DNA of 64,000 bases from Trematomus loennbergii. Taxonomy: Eukaryota; Chordata; Actinopteri; Perciformes; Nototheniidae. Shown here piece by piece: positions 12,042-23,754 of the stretch (within the stretch, counting starts at the first letter, position 1; each line of letters opens with the position of its first letter). The notes under the pieces were generated by a model, which saw nothing but the letters and a program-made list of their open reading frames with translations, was not told where the DNA came from and did not search any database. Position numbers and translations under genes: made by a program. The DNA is taken from NCBI GenBank assembly GCA_012861695.1, contig JAAOOA010000581.1, forward strand, positions 20,001 to 84,000, given 5' to 3'.

Positions 12042-12096
<55 letters not shown>

Positions 12097-12108
12097 GTGT
12101 GTGTGTGC
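12038..12108. repeat. GT dinucleotide microsatellite
   Basis: About 30 GT units with one interruption. Open frames of 79-103 codons running through it in all three plus frames are Cys-Val repeats and are not genes. Confidence 0.97.
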
Positions 12109-12616
12109 TCTCTTTGTGTCCTCTTGCTCTATTCAGAAAACACTTACATGGATTCTGGTTCTATTCCAACTCGCAGCCAATCTCTCCGACGGCAGACACA
12201 ACATGACCCAAATACCGTTATCTTTCTGAGAAAAATCCCTTCATCCCTCCATTTTTGGTCGAATTGGATGCATTTACTAGACTGTTAAATGACTTCTCCA
12301 TCCTGCAGCCTTTATTTTAGTATCCAGAGCAGGCTACAGATTCCAGTGATTCTCCTGATGGTGTGACAGGCTGAAGATTCCTGTAATTATTCTTTATGCA
12401 GTGTAATGTTACATACTGTTTTTAATGTACCTAAGATAAGTTTAAAATCAATCCTCTGAGCTACTTTTAGCGCCTCTAATTCCTGACGCTAGCGAGCTGT
12501 GCTGTACACGACTCTCCACATGGAAACGATGGGTTTGTTGACACTAGTCTGGATTTGAACAAGGTCTAGTTGAGGTCAGGCATCTGAGAGGCTCTTTTAG
12601 TTCTGCGTCACCCTCC

Positions 12617-12629
12617 CTCTGTCTCTCTG

Positions 12630-12682
<53 letters not shown>
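12617..12682. repeat. CT dinucleotide microsatellite
   Basis: GTCTCTCT units followed by a pure CT run interrupted once by a CC, up to about 12682. Confidence 0.95.
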
Positions 12683-13250
12683 CCATACCCTCCTCCCCCC
12701 TCATTGGCCGATCACGAGCTCACAGCATGGACCCCGGCATGGCATGGCATTACAGCTGCACACCTCTGCTGCTCGACAGGAATAACTTGTGGCACTGAAC
12801 GTGACTCCGGCTGACATTTTGAAGAGACAATTAGCTGACAAAGGTTATTGGTGTCTGCATTACATGAGAGGATTTTGCAGGACGTTCACATGCAGTTTTA
12901 TGAGATCCTGAGGATGATTGCCATTTAAACAGACTTATAAATGCAATGTTTACCTTATGTAGTGACTTTTCCCACTAGAAAAAGCGTTAGTTCTTGGGAT
13001 CATTCACAGCCACACTGCGCCTATGGATTAGTTTATCAGAACCTCATCCAGAGACTGACAGAAAGACATATGAAAATGGCCTAAAATCTCATATGAGCAC
13101 ATTTCTATATGATATTATAACTCTGTAGTGTCTATTGTCTGCTATGACAAACAACCAAAGTACCTGAAGCACATCAGCCGGTCAGGTTTCAGACTAAAAC
13201 TCATATCGACTGACTGTCTGAAGGGGGGACAAAGAGCCTATACCAAATTC
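12683..13250. other. Unassigned, apparently single-copy sequence
   Basis: It contains an inverted CCAAT-type motif (CATTGGCCGATCACGAGC) and GGCATGGCATGGCATTACAG just right of the CT run. No transposon ends and no gene are seen. A conserved non-coding element is possible but unproven. Confidence 0.3.
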
Positions 13251-14420
13251 AATTCCCTATGTGTGCTATTATGCTAGCCAACGTTAGCTATCTAGCTGGT
13301 GAGCATTATTTATCCGTCTAATTAAGGTCAAACACTCTGACAGTTTGAAGTGGAGACAAAGGACCACAGTGTTGACATTTATCAAAATAATTTAGCCTAG
13401 ATACCGAATTAAATTCCCAATGTGTGCTATTATGCTAGCTAATGTTAGCTATCTAGCTAGCAGTGGCGAGCCGTCAGGGCCCTCTAGGCCCTCTGTGAGG
13501 GCCTAAGATATTCCAAAAAATAATATTTAAAAACATTAAAAAAATATATTTTTTTTTAAATATATATTTTTTTAATATTATTTTTGTTATATTTTTCATT
13601 AGTTTTACCGAAAAAAAACTTGATTTAATAAAATAACATTTCCAAAGAAATAAATCCTTCGAATCTGCTGTTCAGTCTCTGTTTGAATGTCAGTTACTAT
13701 AGCGGGCCTCTCTGCGATACACAGAGGGTTGCTATAGTAACTGAACGAGAGAGTAATATCAAATGACAGTACAATTGACCAATCATATCTTCCCTCTAAA
13801 TGGGTGGGTTTTATTATCGCGGACTTTATGACGAGTTCCGCCCGCTGTGAAACTGTTCTTGTTTCCATAGCAACAACAACTTCCTGTCAACAGCGTGAAC
13901 TCGCCTTCAAAATAAAAGCATGCCAAATTACACTTAAGACATACAACTGCAATGAAAGTAACAAACACAATGCAATATCATTTTCAATGTCAAAGAACAC
14001 AAATTGGGTTCACAGGTGTTGTTTTGTGTGGTAGAGGGTCGCTGTCATTGATGCGTTTTGCACCCTGGGCCGTTGTTTTGATATTCCGCTGAAGTATACG
14101 CTGTGACGTAATAACGTCTTTTTTTCGAGGGAAGGGGTGGGGGTCAGAGGGCCTAGGTATAAAGCTCACGGCTCGCCACTGCTAGCTAGTGAGCGTAAGA
14201 TATCCGTCTAATGAAGCTAACTAGCAAATATGAGCTATTTATCTATCAAACTAGCTCCCTAACGTGAGCTATGTACTAAACAAGTTTGCTAGCTAACGTC
14301 AACTATTTATCTAACAAGCTGGCTGGCGAAGTTAGCTATTTATCTGTCAAACTAGCTCCCTAACTTTAGCTGTCTAACTAAACAAGTTTGCTAGCTGACG
14401 TAAGCTATCTACTTCTACTA
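13251..14420. repeat. GCTAGC/GTTAGCTA-rich palindromic repeat cluster
   Basis: Palindromic words such as TAGCTAGCTA, GCTAGCTAACG and AACGTTAGCTATCTAGCTAG recur through 13265-13460 and 14180-14420. The two halves are split by the transposon at 13461-14181. A direct repeat, AATTCCCTATGTGTGCTATT and AATTCCCAATGTGTGCTATT (about 13250 and 13411), suggests a tandem duplication of about 160 bp at the left. Confidence 0.7.
13461..14181. mobile_element. hAT non-autonomous element
   Basis: The left end CAGTGGCGAGCCGTCAGGGC and the inverted right end CAGTGGCGAGCCGTGAGC are matching terminal repeats. CTAGCTAG flanks both sides (13453-13460 and 14182-14189), an exact 8-bp duplication, though the surroundings are rich in this word. 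It is 721 bp, AT-rich in the middle, without a transposase. Overlapping frames at 13605-14034 show no hAT motif. Confidence 0.9.
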
Positions 14421-15189
14421 GCTATTCAGTGAGTGAGAGTAATTATGAATAAAATGTTACATTTATATATCTACAAGGTCTAGCGTTTCTCAACATAAGG
14501 TACAGATGTAGCACTCTAGAATGGACTCCACCCAGCGGATTCCAACCAAAAACCCAGCGGATACCAGTGGCTGGGATTTTAAAGCCCTCCCACTATTTCC
14601 TGAGAGGGCGTTGCCAGATTTCTCCATTTGTTCAATTTCAGGATTTAACCATGAGATGGCGCTTCATTCACAAATACACAAAGACAACTGGGTGTAGTAG
14701 ACCTTTGTCTGTTTGCAATGTTCGCTGTTGTGTTTGCTGAATACTGTAGCATTTAATCACTTATTTGTTATGGTTTTCACAGGCTACTATAACGAAAAAA
14801 CATCAATATTTTAGATCAAATAAAGTATATCTAATCTTATTATCTTAATTGTAATTCAATAATATATAGTCTTTATATATTAAATACAATAATAATGTAA
14901 ATGTTTACACTTCTTTATTTTTATGCTCATACTTTTACCTTTACAATAGTTTGCTTTAATATGCAGTATATTTTTTGTAATATTGTTGTGGTGTTTTTAC
15001 ACTGTACAGTAGATCAAAGTAAATCATCTTATATATTATCATGTATTATAATGTGTTGTATTATTAAGTAATATCATTCATGAACCCCATTATAGCAGAT
15101 GCCACATTGAATGGATGAACACATCAATAACGGAGTATTTCTAAATATAAGTTGTACAAATACTTATATATATTTAATACTAATAACAT
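14421..15189. other. Unassigned AT-rich sequence
   Basis: No gene. TACACAAAGACAACTGGGT followed by CCTTTGTCTGTTTGC at about 14676-14717 resembles CACAAAGACAGCTAACTGGG at about 18104, so a short dispersed repeat may be present. Confidence 0.35.
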
Positions 15190-15314
15190 AATGATTCATT
15201 TTACTTTCAGATGATAATACTTTTCACTTGGGCAATTGACAATTTTGAATGCAGGACATTTACTTCTAACACATTTTTACCTAGGTAAATAATCGAATAC
15301 TTCTTCCACCTCTG
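15190..15314. mobile_element. Right-end fragment of a Tol2-like hAT element
   Basis: ATTTTGAATGCAGGACATTT and the terminal TACTTCTTCCACCTCTG match the subterminal and terminal motifs of the element at 9301-10490. The left end is not found, so this is a truncated or degraded copy. Confidence 0.7.
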
Positions 15315-15348
15315 AGTTTGGACCCCGTCACTGTTTTTAAAACTTTAA

Positions 15349-16473
15349 CCCTTGTGTTATGTTCACATTTTGCACCCTTTGGTAATGTTCGGGTCAAATT
15401 GACCCGGGACATATTTCAGGGTTTATAAAAATACAGAACTAAATTCAACATGCACAATTCCTCATTCCCCAACAATATAAATGAAATATATGATTAGTTT
15501 TTGAAAATACTCTTTGCTAGATCAAATTTAACAATGGAAGTGTCCATCGTTTTTTGTGTTAAAAATGTAATTTATGTTAAAAAAAATACACTGTAATAAA
15601 AACTAAGTTTACATTTTGCTCATGCTTTTCTAGGACAAATGTAAATGAAAAATGTTTTCATTAATGTTTATTATTTTTAATCTGTCATATACTAATCAAA
15701 GCCCTGAAGGAAATAAAGCAATTTAACAGCAATTGAAACACAAGAACCACACATCCGAAAGTATTTGGATGGAAATATATAGAGATGATGAAACATCCAT
15801 ATAAATGACATAGAACAGATATAAACACAAAGCAAATAAAAACAATTACAGTCACTATTCATAAAATACAGTATATCCGAAAGATATATTGATGAAGTGA
15901 CGCTGCAGAACATCATGTAGTCAATGGGCAAGTCCGTTTAGGAAACACATGATGTACAGAACTTCTTCGTGTGTATAGCACAGATGTACTTGTTGCAGTT
16001 GCTGCATGTAGTCTGTGTCTTGGAGTCTTCCAGCAGCTGGCTGTGGGGGTCTTCTTGCGGCTGGCTGTGGGGGTCCTTCAGCGGCTGGCTCTGAGTCAAG
16101 TTCATCTTCCAATTCACGGTCAAATTCTGAGTTTACCTCCACATTATCCTTATCTTCAGAAATGTCTTCCTGTTCCACTTCACCGTGTTCTTCTAATGCA
16201 TTCCACTCATGCATGTGTTTCTGTGTGTTTTTCTCTGTCTGTCTGTCCTGGTATTGTATCCGGGTATCAGATTGACCCGAACCTCTTATGAAGGACATAA
16301 ATGCGGTTGGGCATTTTTTCACAAGTGGAAAAAAATAAAAACAATTCCACATGTCCTTCACAATAAATAAGCGCCGGCCATTGAGTTTCAGGTTGAACGA
16401 AAATATCCTTATATATTTTTGTATTCATTGAAAATGGAAATCGGGTCAATTTGACCCGAACACCACACAAGGG
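15349..16473 (-). mobile_element. piggyBac-like element, internally deleted
   Basis: TTAA flanks both ends (15345-15348 and 16474-16477). The ends CCCTTGTGTTATGTTC and, inverted, CCCTTGTGTGGTGTTCGGGT are terminal repeats. Inside both lies the palindrome GGGTCAAATTGACCC or a variant. TTAA plus CCC-starting ends is the piggyBac signature. The 1.1 kb interior retains only the two ends of a transposase gene on the minus strand, so the copy is non-autonomous. Confidence 0.85.
15921..16361 (-). pseudogene. piggyBac-type transposase remnant (acidic N-terminal part joined to Cys-rich C-terminus)
   Basis: The open frame has an acidic middle (a run of Glu/Asp around EDISEDKDNVEVNSE), as in the N-terminal region of piggyBac transposases, and then a Gln/Pro/Ala-rich repeat. 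The catalytic DDE core, normally several hundred residues, is absent. In the neighbouring frame (15938-16123) the last 30 residues read CSNCNKYICAIHTKKFCTSC. This fits the Cys-rich zinc-binding C-terminus of the family. The two ends are therefore separated by one frameshift in or near the Pro/Gln repeat (16030-16100). This is the product of an internal deletion, not a working transposase. A domesticated product is conceivable but not supported. Confidence 0.6.
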
Positions 16474-16477
16474 TTAA

Positions 16478-18361
16478 TTAAATGTTTGATATTCCAGAGA
16501 CCCTTTCAGACCAGCAATGCTGCCCTGCATGTGTTGATCGCCTTAAGGGGGGCTGTCGAGCCTACAGTATTTCATTGTATTAAAGCCAGACCATTTTTAA
16601 ATATAACTGTCTGATTTTGTCATTGCACAACATATGTGAAAAACTCATTTGTGATTGTTATGGCAATAATATTACAAACATTTTCACTGCCTCAGCTTGC
16701 AATGTTTTAATTGTTTCATACCATTTATCAAGGCCTGTACCGGCAATGCTGGAGAAGACGGGGGATGGGAGAGTTGTCACATTCCTATGGCCCATTATAG
16801 CAAACAAAGAGTCCACAACATATACTTGCTCTCCAAGTTTAGTTAACAGAGGGGGGATGGGACCAGTGGTTAGGAGCCGTGTAAACGAGAGACTGAGGAG
16901 CCCCGACTGATCCCGAAACACCTCGTCCTGGTTTCTGCCGCAGGTCATGTCATTGTTATTATAAATAAAACGGTGAAAACTGAACTTGAAAATTGTTTCC
17001 TCTTTTTATTATTTTGTATTATTTTCGGGACGGGGGAGACTTGTGTGATTAAATATTAATTCGCAGAAATGTAAAGTGACCAAACAATTATTGACGGAAG
17101 AGCGGTGTAAATAGTGGCCTATATGCATTTGAAAAGCAATAGAAATCACACAGTTATTATACAATAGGCTTTAAAAGCACCATCGATAACCATTACCCTG
17201 TCTCTAATTCCAACTCTTGACGGGAAGAAAGGTGTACATTGAGTTACAGTAGGCTACTTTACTTGAGTATTTTCACATAAGGCACCTTCAAGTTAAACAA
17301 TAATACAGTAAACAATTAACACAGTAAATATTGTCTGCCCGTGGTGAGATGATAGGAAGCCTATTTTAGGGAATTACTGAGTTTAGGCAAGTTAATAACG
17401 TTGTAATGAAGTTGACTACATCATATTCATATGTGTTAGTGCTTTCATGTTAATTTGGCGAACATATGATAGCCTACTACATTAAATGATCGTGAAGATG
17501 ATGATTAAATTATCATTACAAATCGGTAGTGAGAGCCGGGCTGCATTTCCTCCCGACGGATGTGATACAAAAACAAACCGATTATTTTGTAGTTGTAAAC
17601 TCACGTGATTAAACCACATTTATTTGTTAAATAGAAATAGAAACTAAATTAAACATTTTTTAAATGATTAAATGTATCTTATTCAATGCACAATATGATT
17701 ATATCCGTGACAGTGGGAATAAAAAACGATTTGATACAGCAATAAAAGATACTTGTTGTACCTGGCAGAGCAAGAAACACTCCAGCCTTTTATTTAAACT
17801 TGTTTAAAACATAAGTAAATAAATATGTGTGTCCCAGGCCATAAATGTAATTATGCTGTTTTCAGATAAAGCCACGGCATCACAATTCTTCTGTATTCTA
17901 CAATATAGTTCGTTCACCTCCCGTATTGCTTTCAACCCACCAGCTTTTTGGAGAAAATAAGTAATATAATTATTAACCAGAGGCATGTTTCTCACTATTT
18001 TATGCATAGAAACAACAGGCTACTGTGTGTGTGAGGAATCAGCTGTTTATTTCATATGAGTTCCATTGTGGCAACGTCCATCACTGCTCTCCCTGGTTCC
18101 AATACACAAAGACAGCTAACTGGGTAACCTTTGGTCTTTGTTCAGGCCTTGGTTCACACAGTATGTTTCCCTGACAGTAGTAGTTGACTTCTCAGCTTGT
18201 CACTCAGAGGGGGGTGGGGGCTGGTGAACGGTATGGTCAATGTTTGCCCATCACGGCCCCACTGCGGTAGGGACGTCCAAAACTAGGTGCTACATCAGAA
18301 CCAGAACCTCCAAAAATGTACTTAAATACAGAATGACAGCTAATATACTTGGTCACTTATA
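16478..18361. other. Unassigned sequence with one possible exon
   Basis: No transposon ends could be paired. A 96-codon minus-strand open frame at 16658-16948 (near VFRDQSGLLSLSFTRLLTTG) is the best protein-like stretch, and a second lies at 17804-18007. I recognise neither family. They could be exons of an old DNA transposon. Confidence 0.3.
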
Positions 18362-18714
18362 CAGGGCTGCCAACCCTCACGTATTGAGCGTGAGTGTCAC
18401 GCAATTAACACATAGGCCTATCTGACGCACTCACGCCACACATGTCTTTCCTCACGCTAAGTTTTCGTCCAAAATAAATGTATATGAAAATAAAGTGAAG
18501 GAACAGCAAACAGAGCGGTCACCTGACACCCGCGGTCCGTAGCACTGTCGCCTAGCAACCTGGACAGCGACACCCTGTTGTTCATGTTTTACAGGTGACA
18601 GGTATGGGCCTGTTTGATAGACTCTCCACCAGGGTTCGAGTTATGACAATATGCCCACACTCAGGACAGGGATGTAGTGCTGCCGCCGGAGAGCACCGGA
18701 ACGCCGCTCTGAGA

Positions 18715-18753
<39 letters not shown>

Positions 18754-19164
18754 CGCAGCGGTACCTGGCATTGTTGTTGTTAGCATCTGGTTAGCTAGCT
18801 GCGCTAACGATATAAGAAGCTGTTTCTACTACAAGGTGAAGGGAAAGTCCTCTCCTGTCAGACTGAGAGACTCAGGTGAGCTAAAGGACTCTCTGAGTGT
18901 TTAGATAGTTAACTTTAGTCTAAGTTATCTCAGTGGGTCTCAAGCGGTCACGATTTATGTAAACACTTATTTCCGAGGCACACCTTCATATGATCATTAT
19001 AGTTATAAGACAATAAGAGAATAAATGAAAAACAGTTATGAAATACTATATGACAGTAAAACAAGAATACAGTTTAAAAGGGGAGTGATTTGTAAAATAT
19101 CCATGAAGAAAAAGTAAATCTGTTTACAGTTCTATTCATATGTCTTAGTCTTAGACTAGATAGT

Positions 19165-22100
19165 GGCGCGAGCAGTCGCAGCGGCCCCTCGCAGCGGCCC
19201 CTCGCGGTCTAGAAAAAACAGTGTTTTCGTCTTGTTCGTCAGATCTGTCGAGTTTGTCACTATGTTCGTCGTCTCCGTTGGACTTATACCGTAAAGGCAA
19301 CAATACAGCTGTGAGTTTCTTCTTGGAAGAAGATCAACTTTCTTCAATTTGGAAGCTAAACTCGTAGAGGAACTCAGCCGCCTGGAGCTCCTCTGCTACC
19401 CGTCTCGCGTCGAGCCCCACCCGGAAAGGAGACGCCGCGACGTGAGAGGAAGCAGAAGAGGGGGAAACGTGGAGGTATCCGGGCTAGGCTAGAGGCTAGC
19501 CCACACAAGCCGGCAATTCCATCACTACTTCTGGCAAATGTCCGCTCACTGGATAACAAGATAGACAACATACGCCTGCTACGATCAACCCAGCGAAGGT
19601 GAGAGACTGCTGTGTTTACGTGTTCACGGAAACATGGCTCCACAACAACATCCCTGACTCCGCTATTCAGCTAGACAAGCTAACAAGCTACCGAGCAGAC
19701 AGGAACAAAGATAACGGGGGAAAGAAGACTCGCGGCGGCGGGTGTGTGTGTACATCAGTGACGCTTGGTGCAGAGACACTGTTGTTGTTAGCCAACACTG
19801 CTCGCCACTGGTGGAATTTATGGTTCTAAAATGCCGTCCTTTTTACCTGCCGAGGGAGTTTACAGCGATTCTTGTGGTGGCTGTTTACCTCCCGCCTAAC
19901 CCCAGTAGCGAGGGTAAAGAGGAGGCACTCGGTGAACTGTACAGAGCCATCAGTGAGCAACAGACAGCACACCCAGACGGCCTACTCATCGTAGCTGGAG
20001 ACTTCAACCACGCTAACTTAAAAACTGTGCTGCCTAAAATATATCAGCATGTTGATTTTCCAACCAGGGGGAAAAACACATTAGACCTGGTCTATACCAA
20101 CATCAAGGGAGCATACAAGGCATCCCCCCTCCCCCACATCGGCCTCTCTGACCACCTCACTGTTCTGCTGGAACCGGCCTACAGACCCAGGGTAAAAGCC
20201 ACAAACCGGTTTCAAAACAGGTTCGGGTGTGGTCAGAGGACAGCACAGCTGCACTCAGAGACTGCTTTGACACTACAGACTGGGACATGTTCAAGCAGGC
20301 AGCCACATACAACCATCACACACAAGAATACACAGAGACAGTCACGGGCTACATCACCAAATGCATTGACGATGTGACACAAAACAGAGCCATCACCATC
20401 CGGGCTAACCAGAAGCCATGGCTGACAGGGGAGGTCCACACGCTGCTGAAGGCCCGCAACATCGCCTTCAGAGCTGGAGATCCAGCTGGGCTGAAAGCAG
20501 CCAGGGCTGACCTGTCCCGTGGCATCAGGAAAGCAAAACAAGAATACACCCGAGAAATTACAGGACATTTCAAGGATAGCGGAGCCTGTGGCAGGGCATA
20601 AGGACCCTAACGGACTACAAACTACCGCCACAGACCTGTGACAGTAATACCTCCCTGCTCAACAACCTCAACGGCTTCTTTGCACGTTTTGAAGCACAGA
20701 ACAACACACCTGCGCAGAAAACAACCCCCCCACCGACGACCAGGCTTTGCGTCTTTCACCAGCCAGTGTGAGGAGCACACTGCTGAGGATTAACCCCCGC
20801 AAGGCTGCAGGACCTGACAACATTCCTGGTCGTGTGCTGAAGGACTGCGCGGAAGAGCTCACAGATGTCCTCACAGACATTTTTAACATCTCCCTGAGCC
20901 AGGCTGTTGTTCCCTCGTGCTTCAAGGAAACCACCATCATTCCAGTGCCAAAGAAGTCATCTCCATCCGGCTTCAACGACTACCGCCCCGTCGCACTAAC
21001 TTCCACCATCATGAAGTGCTTCGAAAGGCTGGTCATGAAGCAGATCAAATCCACCCTCCCCCCATCTGGACCCGTTTCAGTTTGCCTACCGAGCTAAACG
21101 GTCCACAGAGGATGCAATCTCCTCCGCTCTCCACCCAGCCCTCACACACCTGGACACTAACACTAAGGCTAAGACTAAGACTAAGGACCCTATGTCAGAA
21201 TGCTATTCATAGACTTCAGCTCAGCATTCAACACCATCATCCCCCAGCAGCTTGTACAAAAACGTACAGACCTGGGCCTCAGCCCCTCTCTCTGCAACTG
21301 GTTGCTGGACTTCCTCACAGAGAGACCACAAGCTGTACGGGTCAACAATAACACCCTCATACTGAGCACGGGGGCCCCCCAAGGATGTGTGCTCAGCCCC
21401 CTTCTCTTCACTCTGCTGACCCACGAACCCACTTCAGCACCAACCACATCGTGAAGTTTGCAGACGACACTACTGTGGTGGGTCTCATCAGCAACAACGA
21501 TGAGACTAACTACAGGAAGGAAGTGAACCAGCTGGCCCTGTGGTGCCAAAACAACAACCTCTTCCTCAACCTGGAGAAAACAAAGGAGATAGTTGTTGAC
21601 TTCAGGAGAACCCACCGTCGACCCCCTCTCCCCCTGACCATCAACGGCGCTGGTGACGCAGGTGACCACACAAATTCCTTGGTGTGACCATCACTGATGA
21701 CCTCACCTGGAAAAACAACACCACCGCACTAGCGAGGAAAGCCCAGCAGCGCCTGTACTTCATCCGGAAGCTCAAGCGAGCCGGAGCATCACCCCCCATC
21801 ATGCTGTCCTTCTACCGAGGCGCCACCGAGAGCATCCTCAGCAGCTGTATCACGCTGTGGTTCGGAAGCTGCACCGCCGCCGACCGCAAGAGCCTGCAGC
21901 GCATAGTGAACTCTGCCCAGAGGATCATCGGTGCCTCACTCCCCTCACTACAGGACATATACAACACCCGCCTCACCCGCAAAGCACTCAGCATTGTGGG
22001 TGACTCCACCCACCCCTCCAACAGCCTCTTCAGCCTCCTGCCTTCAGGAAGAAGGTTCCTCAGCCTCAGCTCGCGCACCTCCAGGCTGGGCAACAGCTTC

Positions 22101-22356
22101 CTCCACCAGGCGGTCAGGATGCTGAACTCTCTCCCCTCCCTCCCTCCTCCCCCTCTCTGACATCTCTCCCCTGAACTCTCCACCCTGCCTCCGACCTTTC
22201 TCCCCTGCCCCAAATGGTCCTGGACTCTAACCTCTAAACCTCTGTTTGATGTATATATGTCACACTGTAGGACTGCGGGAAACGATATTTCGAGATTTCT
22301 GGATCTACAACATGTAGAATTCTTGACAATAAAGCTGACTTTGACTTTGACTTTGA
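19165..22356 (+). mobile_element. L2/CR1-group LINE, copy A
   Basis: A non-LTR retrotransposon with endonuclease and reverse transcriptase coding and a 3' end of GACAATAAAGCTGACTTTGA followed by a TTTGAC tandem tail. The 5' limit is uncertain: a GCAGCGGCCCCTC tandem pair at 19178-19205 suggests a 5' UTR. From 19497 it matches copy B (41639 on) almost base for base. Compared with B it lacks about 330 bp of 3' UTR, and it is broken by several small indels. Confidence 0.88.
19360..22160 (+). pseudogene. LINE ORF2 (endonuclease and reverse transcriptase), frameshifted
   Basis: The frame opens after a TAA at 19357. Its basic lead-in reaches LLLANVRSLDNKID, the start of the apurinic-type endonuclease domain. 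A single-base loss at about 19595, relative to copy B, then causes a stop at 19600. The endonuclease continues in other frames (VFTETWLH near 19620, GDFNHANLK near 20000). The reverse transcriptase follows with [10 protein letters not shown] (21203), [13 protein letters not shown] (21370) and the catalytic [10 protein letters not shown] (21460). The C-terminal part is at 21684-22160 (SLLPSGRRFLS). At least four frame changes separate these parts, so the product is not functional. The motifs fit the L2/CR1 group of the Jockey superfamily, where copying starts from the 3' end and commonly leaves 5'-truncated copies. Confidence 0.88.
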
Positions 22357-22689
22357 TATGGGTGTTGAGAGATGTTTCCATAGATCTCTTCATGTTGCTC
22401 TCAAAGTGCAACAGATTGATGCATTTAACTTTAATATAAAAAAAAAATCTTCTTCACTGTGTATGTGCGTGTTCCACTATAGCGCCCGGTACATTAATGG
22501 GAAACTCTAAATGTTTGAGTTACATTTGTGAATATTTAGTTTTTGTGTGTAAATAGTTTGTACATGTTCAATACATTTGTAAAACTGTACACATGAAGTT
22601 TCTCTTTTTTGTTCACCCCCCAGCCCCCCCCCCCCCCACACCCAAAAAAAGATCTCACTCCAAGCTGAACTCAAAGGTTGGCAGCCCTG

Positions 22690-23440
22690 ATTATATATCT
22701 TGTAAATGTATTTATGGGTGGGAGCCCATCCTCTCTTATCAGTTTTACTTTGACCTGCAGATTGTGTAGGAGCAGTCTTAGTGATGGTCATATGAAGATG
22801 ACTTATTGATTTTTTAGTGGGAGTTTAACCCCAGCAGCTCGAGTTATCCTCATGGATTAGTTGACCTACAACAGATAAGACTTAAACATTCTTAGAGACG
22901 TCTTTGTAGAAGGAAAATTATCTTTATCTCCACTAATTTTCTCGCTGAATCATCCTTTGTCGGCCCTCATACTGTAGCTTCATTATCTCCCACGCTTTGC
23001 TTATCAACAGTTTGTTTAAGCTCTTATCACATCTTACTGCATGTTTGAGCCACGTTGCGACCAAAAATAGCTCAAGACTAAGAGTCTACAGCAATGCTAT
23101 GTGAGGCTATGTGAGGCTAAAGGCTAACAGCAGCATGCTACTGTCACACCCTTGATGACAGTCCTAGGAAAAGCCAGTAGATCACACATTATACAAAATA
23201 TGAAATGTTATAAATCAAACTTTCACAAAACGTATAATTATGTATACTCATTTTTATCTCTGTTACATAGGCAGCAAATATGTAGGCCAGTTCTCGGTCT
23301 GTGCACCGGTCATTGTAGAGCTGAAGTTGAGTTACAAGCAGTTCAAGCTTCGCACATGAGTTGTGTTCATGGTTCATAAACGTTTTGAGGACAGTCCCTC
23401 AATCTTGATTCAGATGTCTTTGACTTACATTAGTGATCAG
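22690..23440. other. Unassigned sequence
   Basis: No gene or transposon end. A near-repeat, GCTATGTGAGGCTAAAGGCT (23105) versus GCTATGTCAGGCTAAATGCT (24286), is followed by AACAGCAGCAT in both places. A short dispersed or duplicated segment is therefore present. Confidence 0.35.
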
Positions 23441-23444
23441 TTAT

Positions 23445-23752
23445 TATGCTCCAAACATCTGGAATAAACTCCCAGAAACCTGCAGGTCCGCTGCAACTCT
23501 GACTACTTTTAAATCCAGGCTGAAGACGTTTCTTTTTGCCGCTGCTTTTAATTGAACTATTCATATCTTACACTGCATTTTGTACTTTTTATGTTTATTT
23601 TATTCTCTTTGCTTTTTAATGACTGTTTTTAAATGCCATTTCATAACGTGTTTTCACTGCATTAATGCTCTTAATGTTTTTTATTTTGTAGAGCACTTTT
23701 GAATTGCCTTGTGTTGAAAGGTGCTATATAAATAAACTTGTCTTACATTACC
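23445..23752 (+). mobile_element. LINE 3' end with C-terminal coding remnant
   Basis: Positions 23445-23555 are open and read YAPNIWNKLPETCRSAATLT and on to a stop at 23553. This is the familiar C-terminus of an abundant fish LINE reverse-transcriptase protein. The 3' UTR ends in TGCTATATAAATAAACTTG (about 23750). Everything upstream is missing, so this is a severely 5'-truncated insertion. Confidence 0.75.
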
Positions 23753-23754
23753 GC

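Larger units (their letters stand above)
18362..22689. mobile_element. Possible hAT-like element hosting LINE copy A
   Basis: The left end CAGGGCTGCCAACCCTCACG (18364 on) and the inverted right end CAGGGCTGCCAACCTTTGAG (to about 22689) are matching inverted repeats, with the LINE between them. Without the LINE the element would be about 1.1 kb. The flanking 8-mers do not match, apart from a shared TATA, so the pairing of the ends is tentative. A GA microsatellite lies at 18715-18753. Confidence 0.45.
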
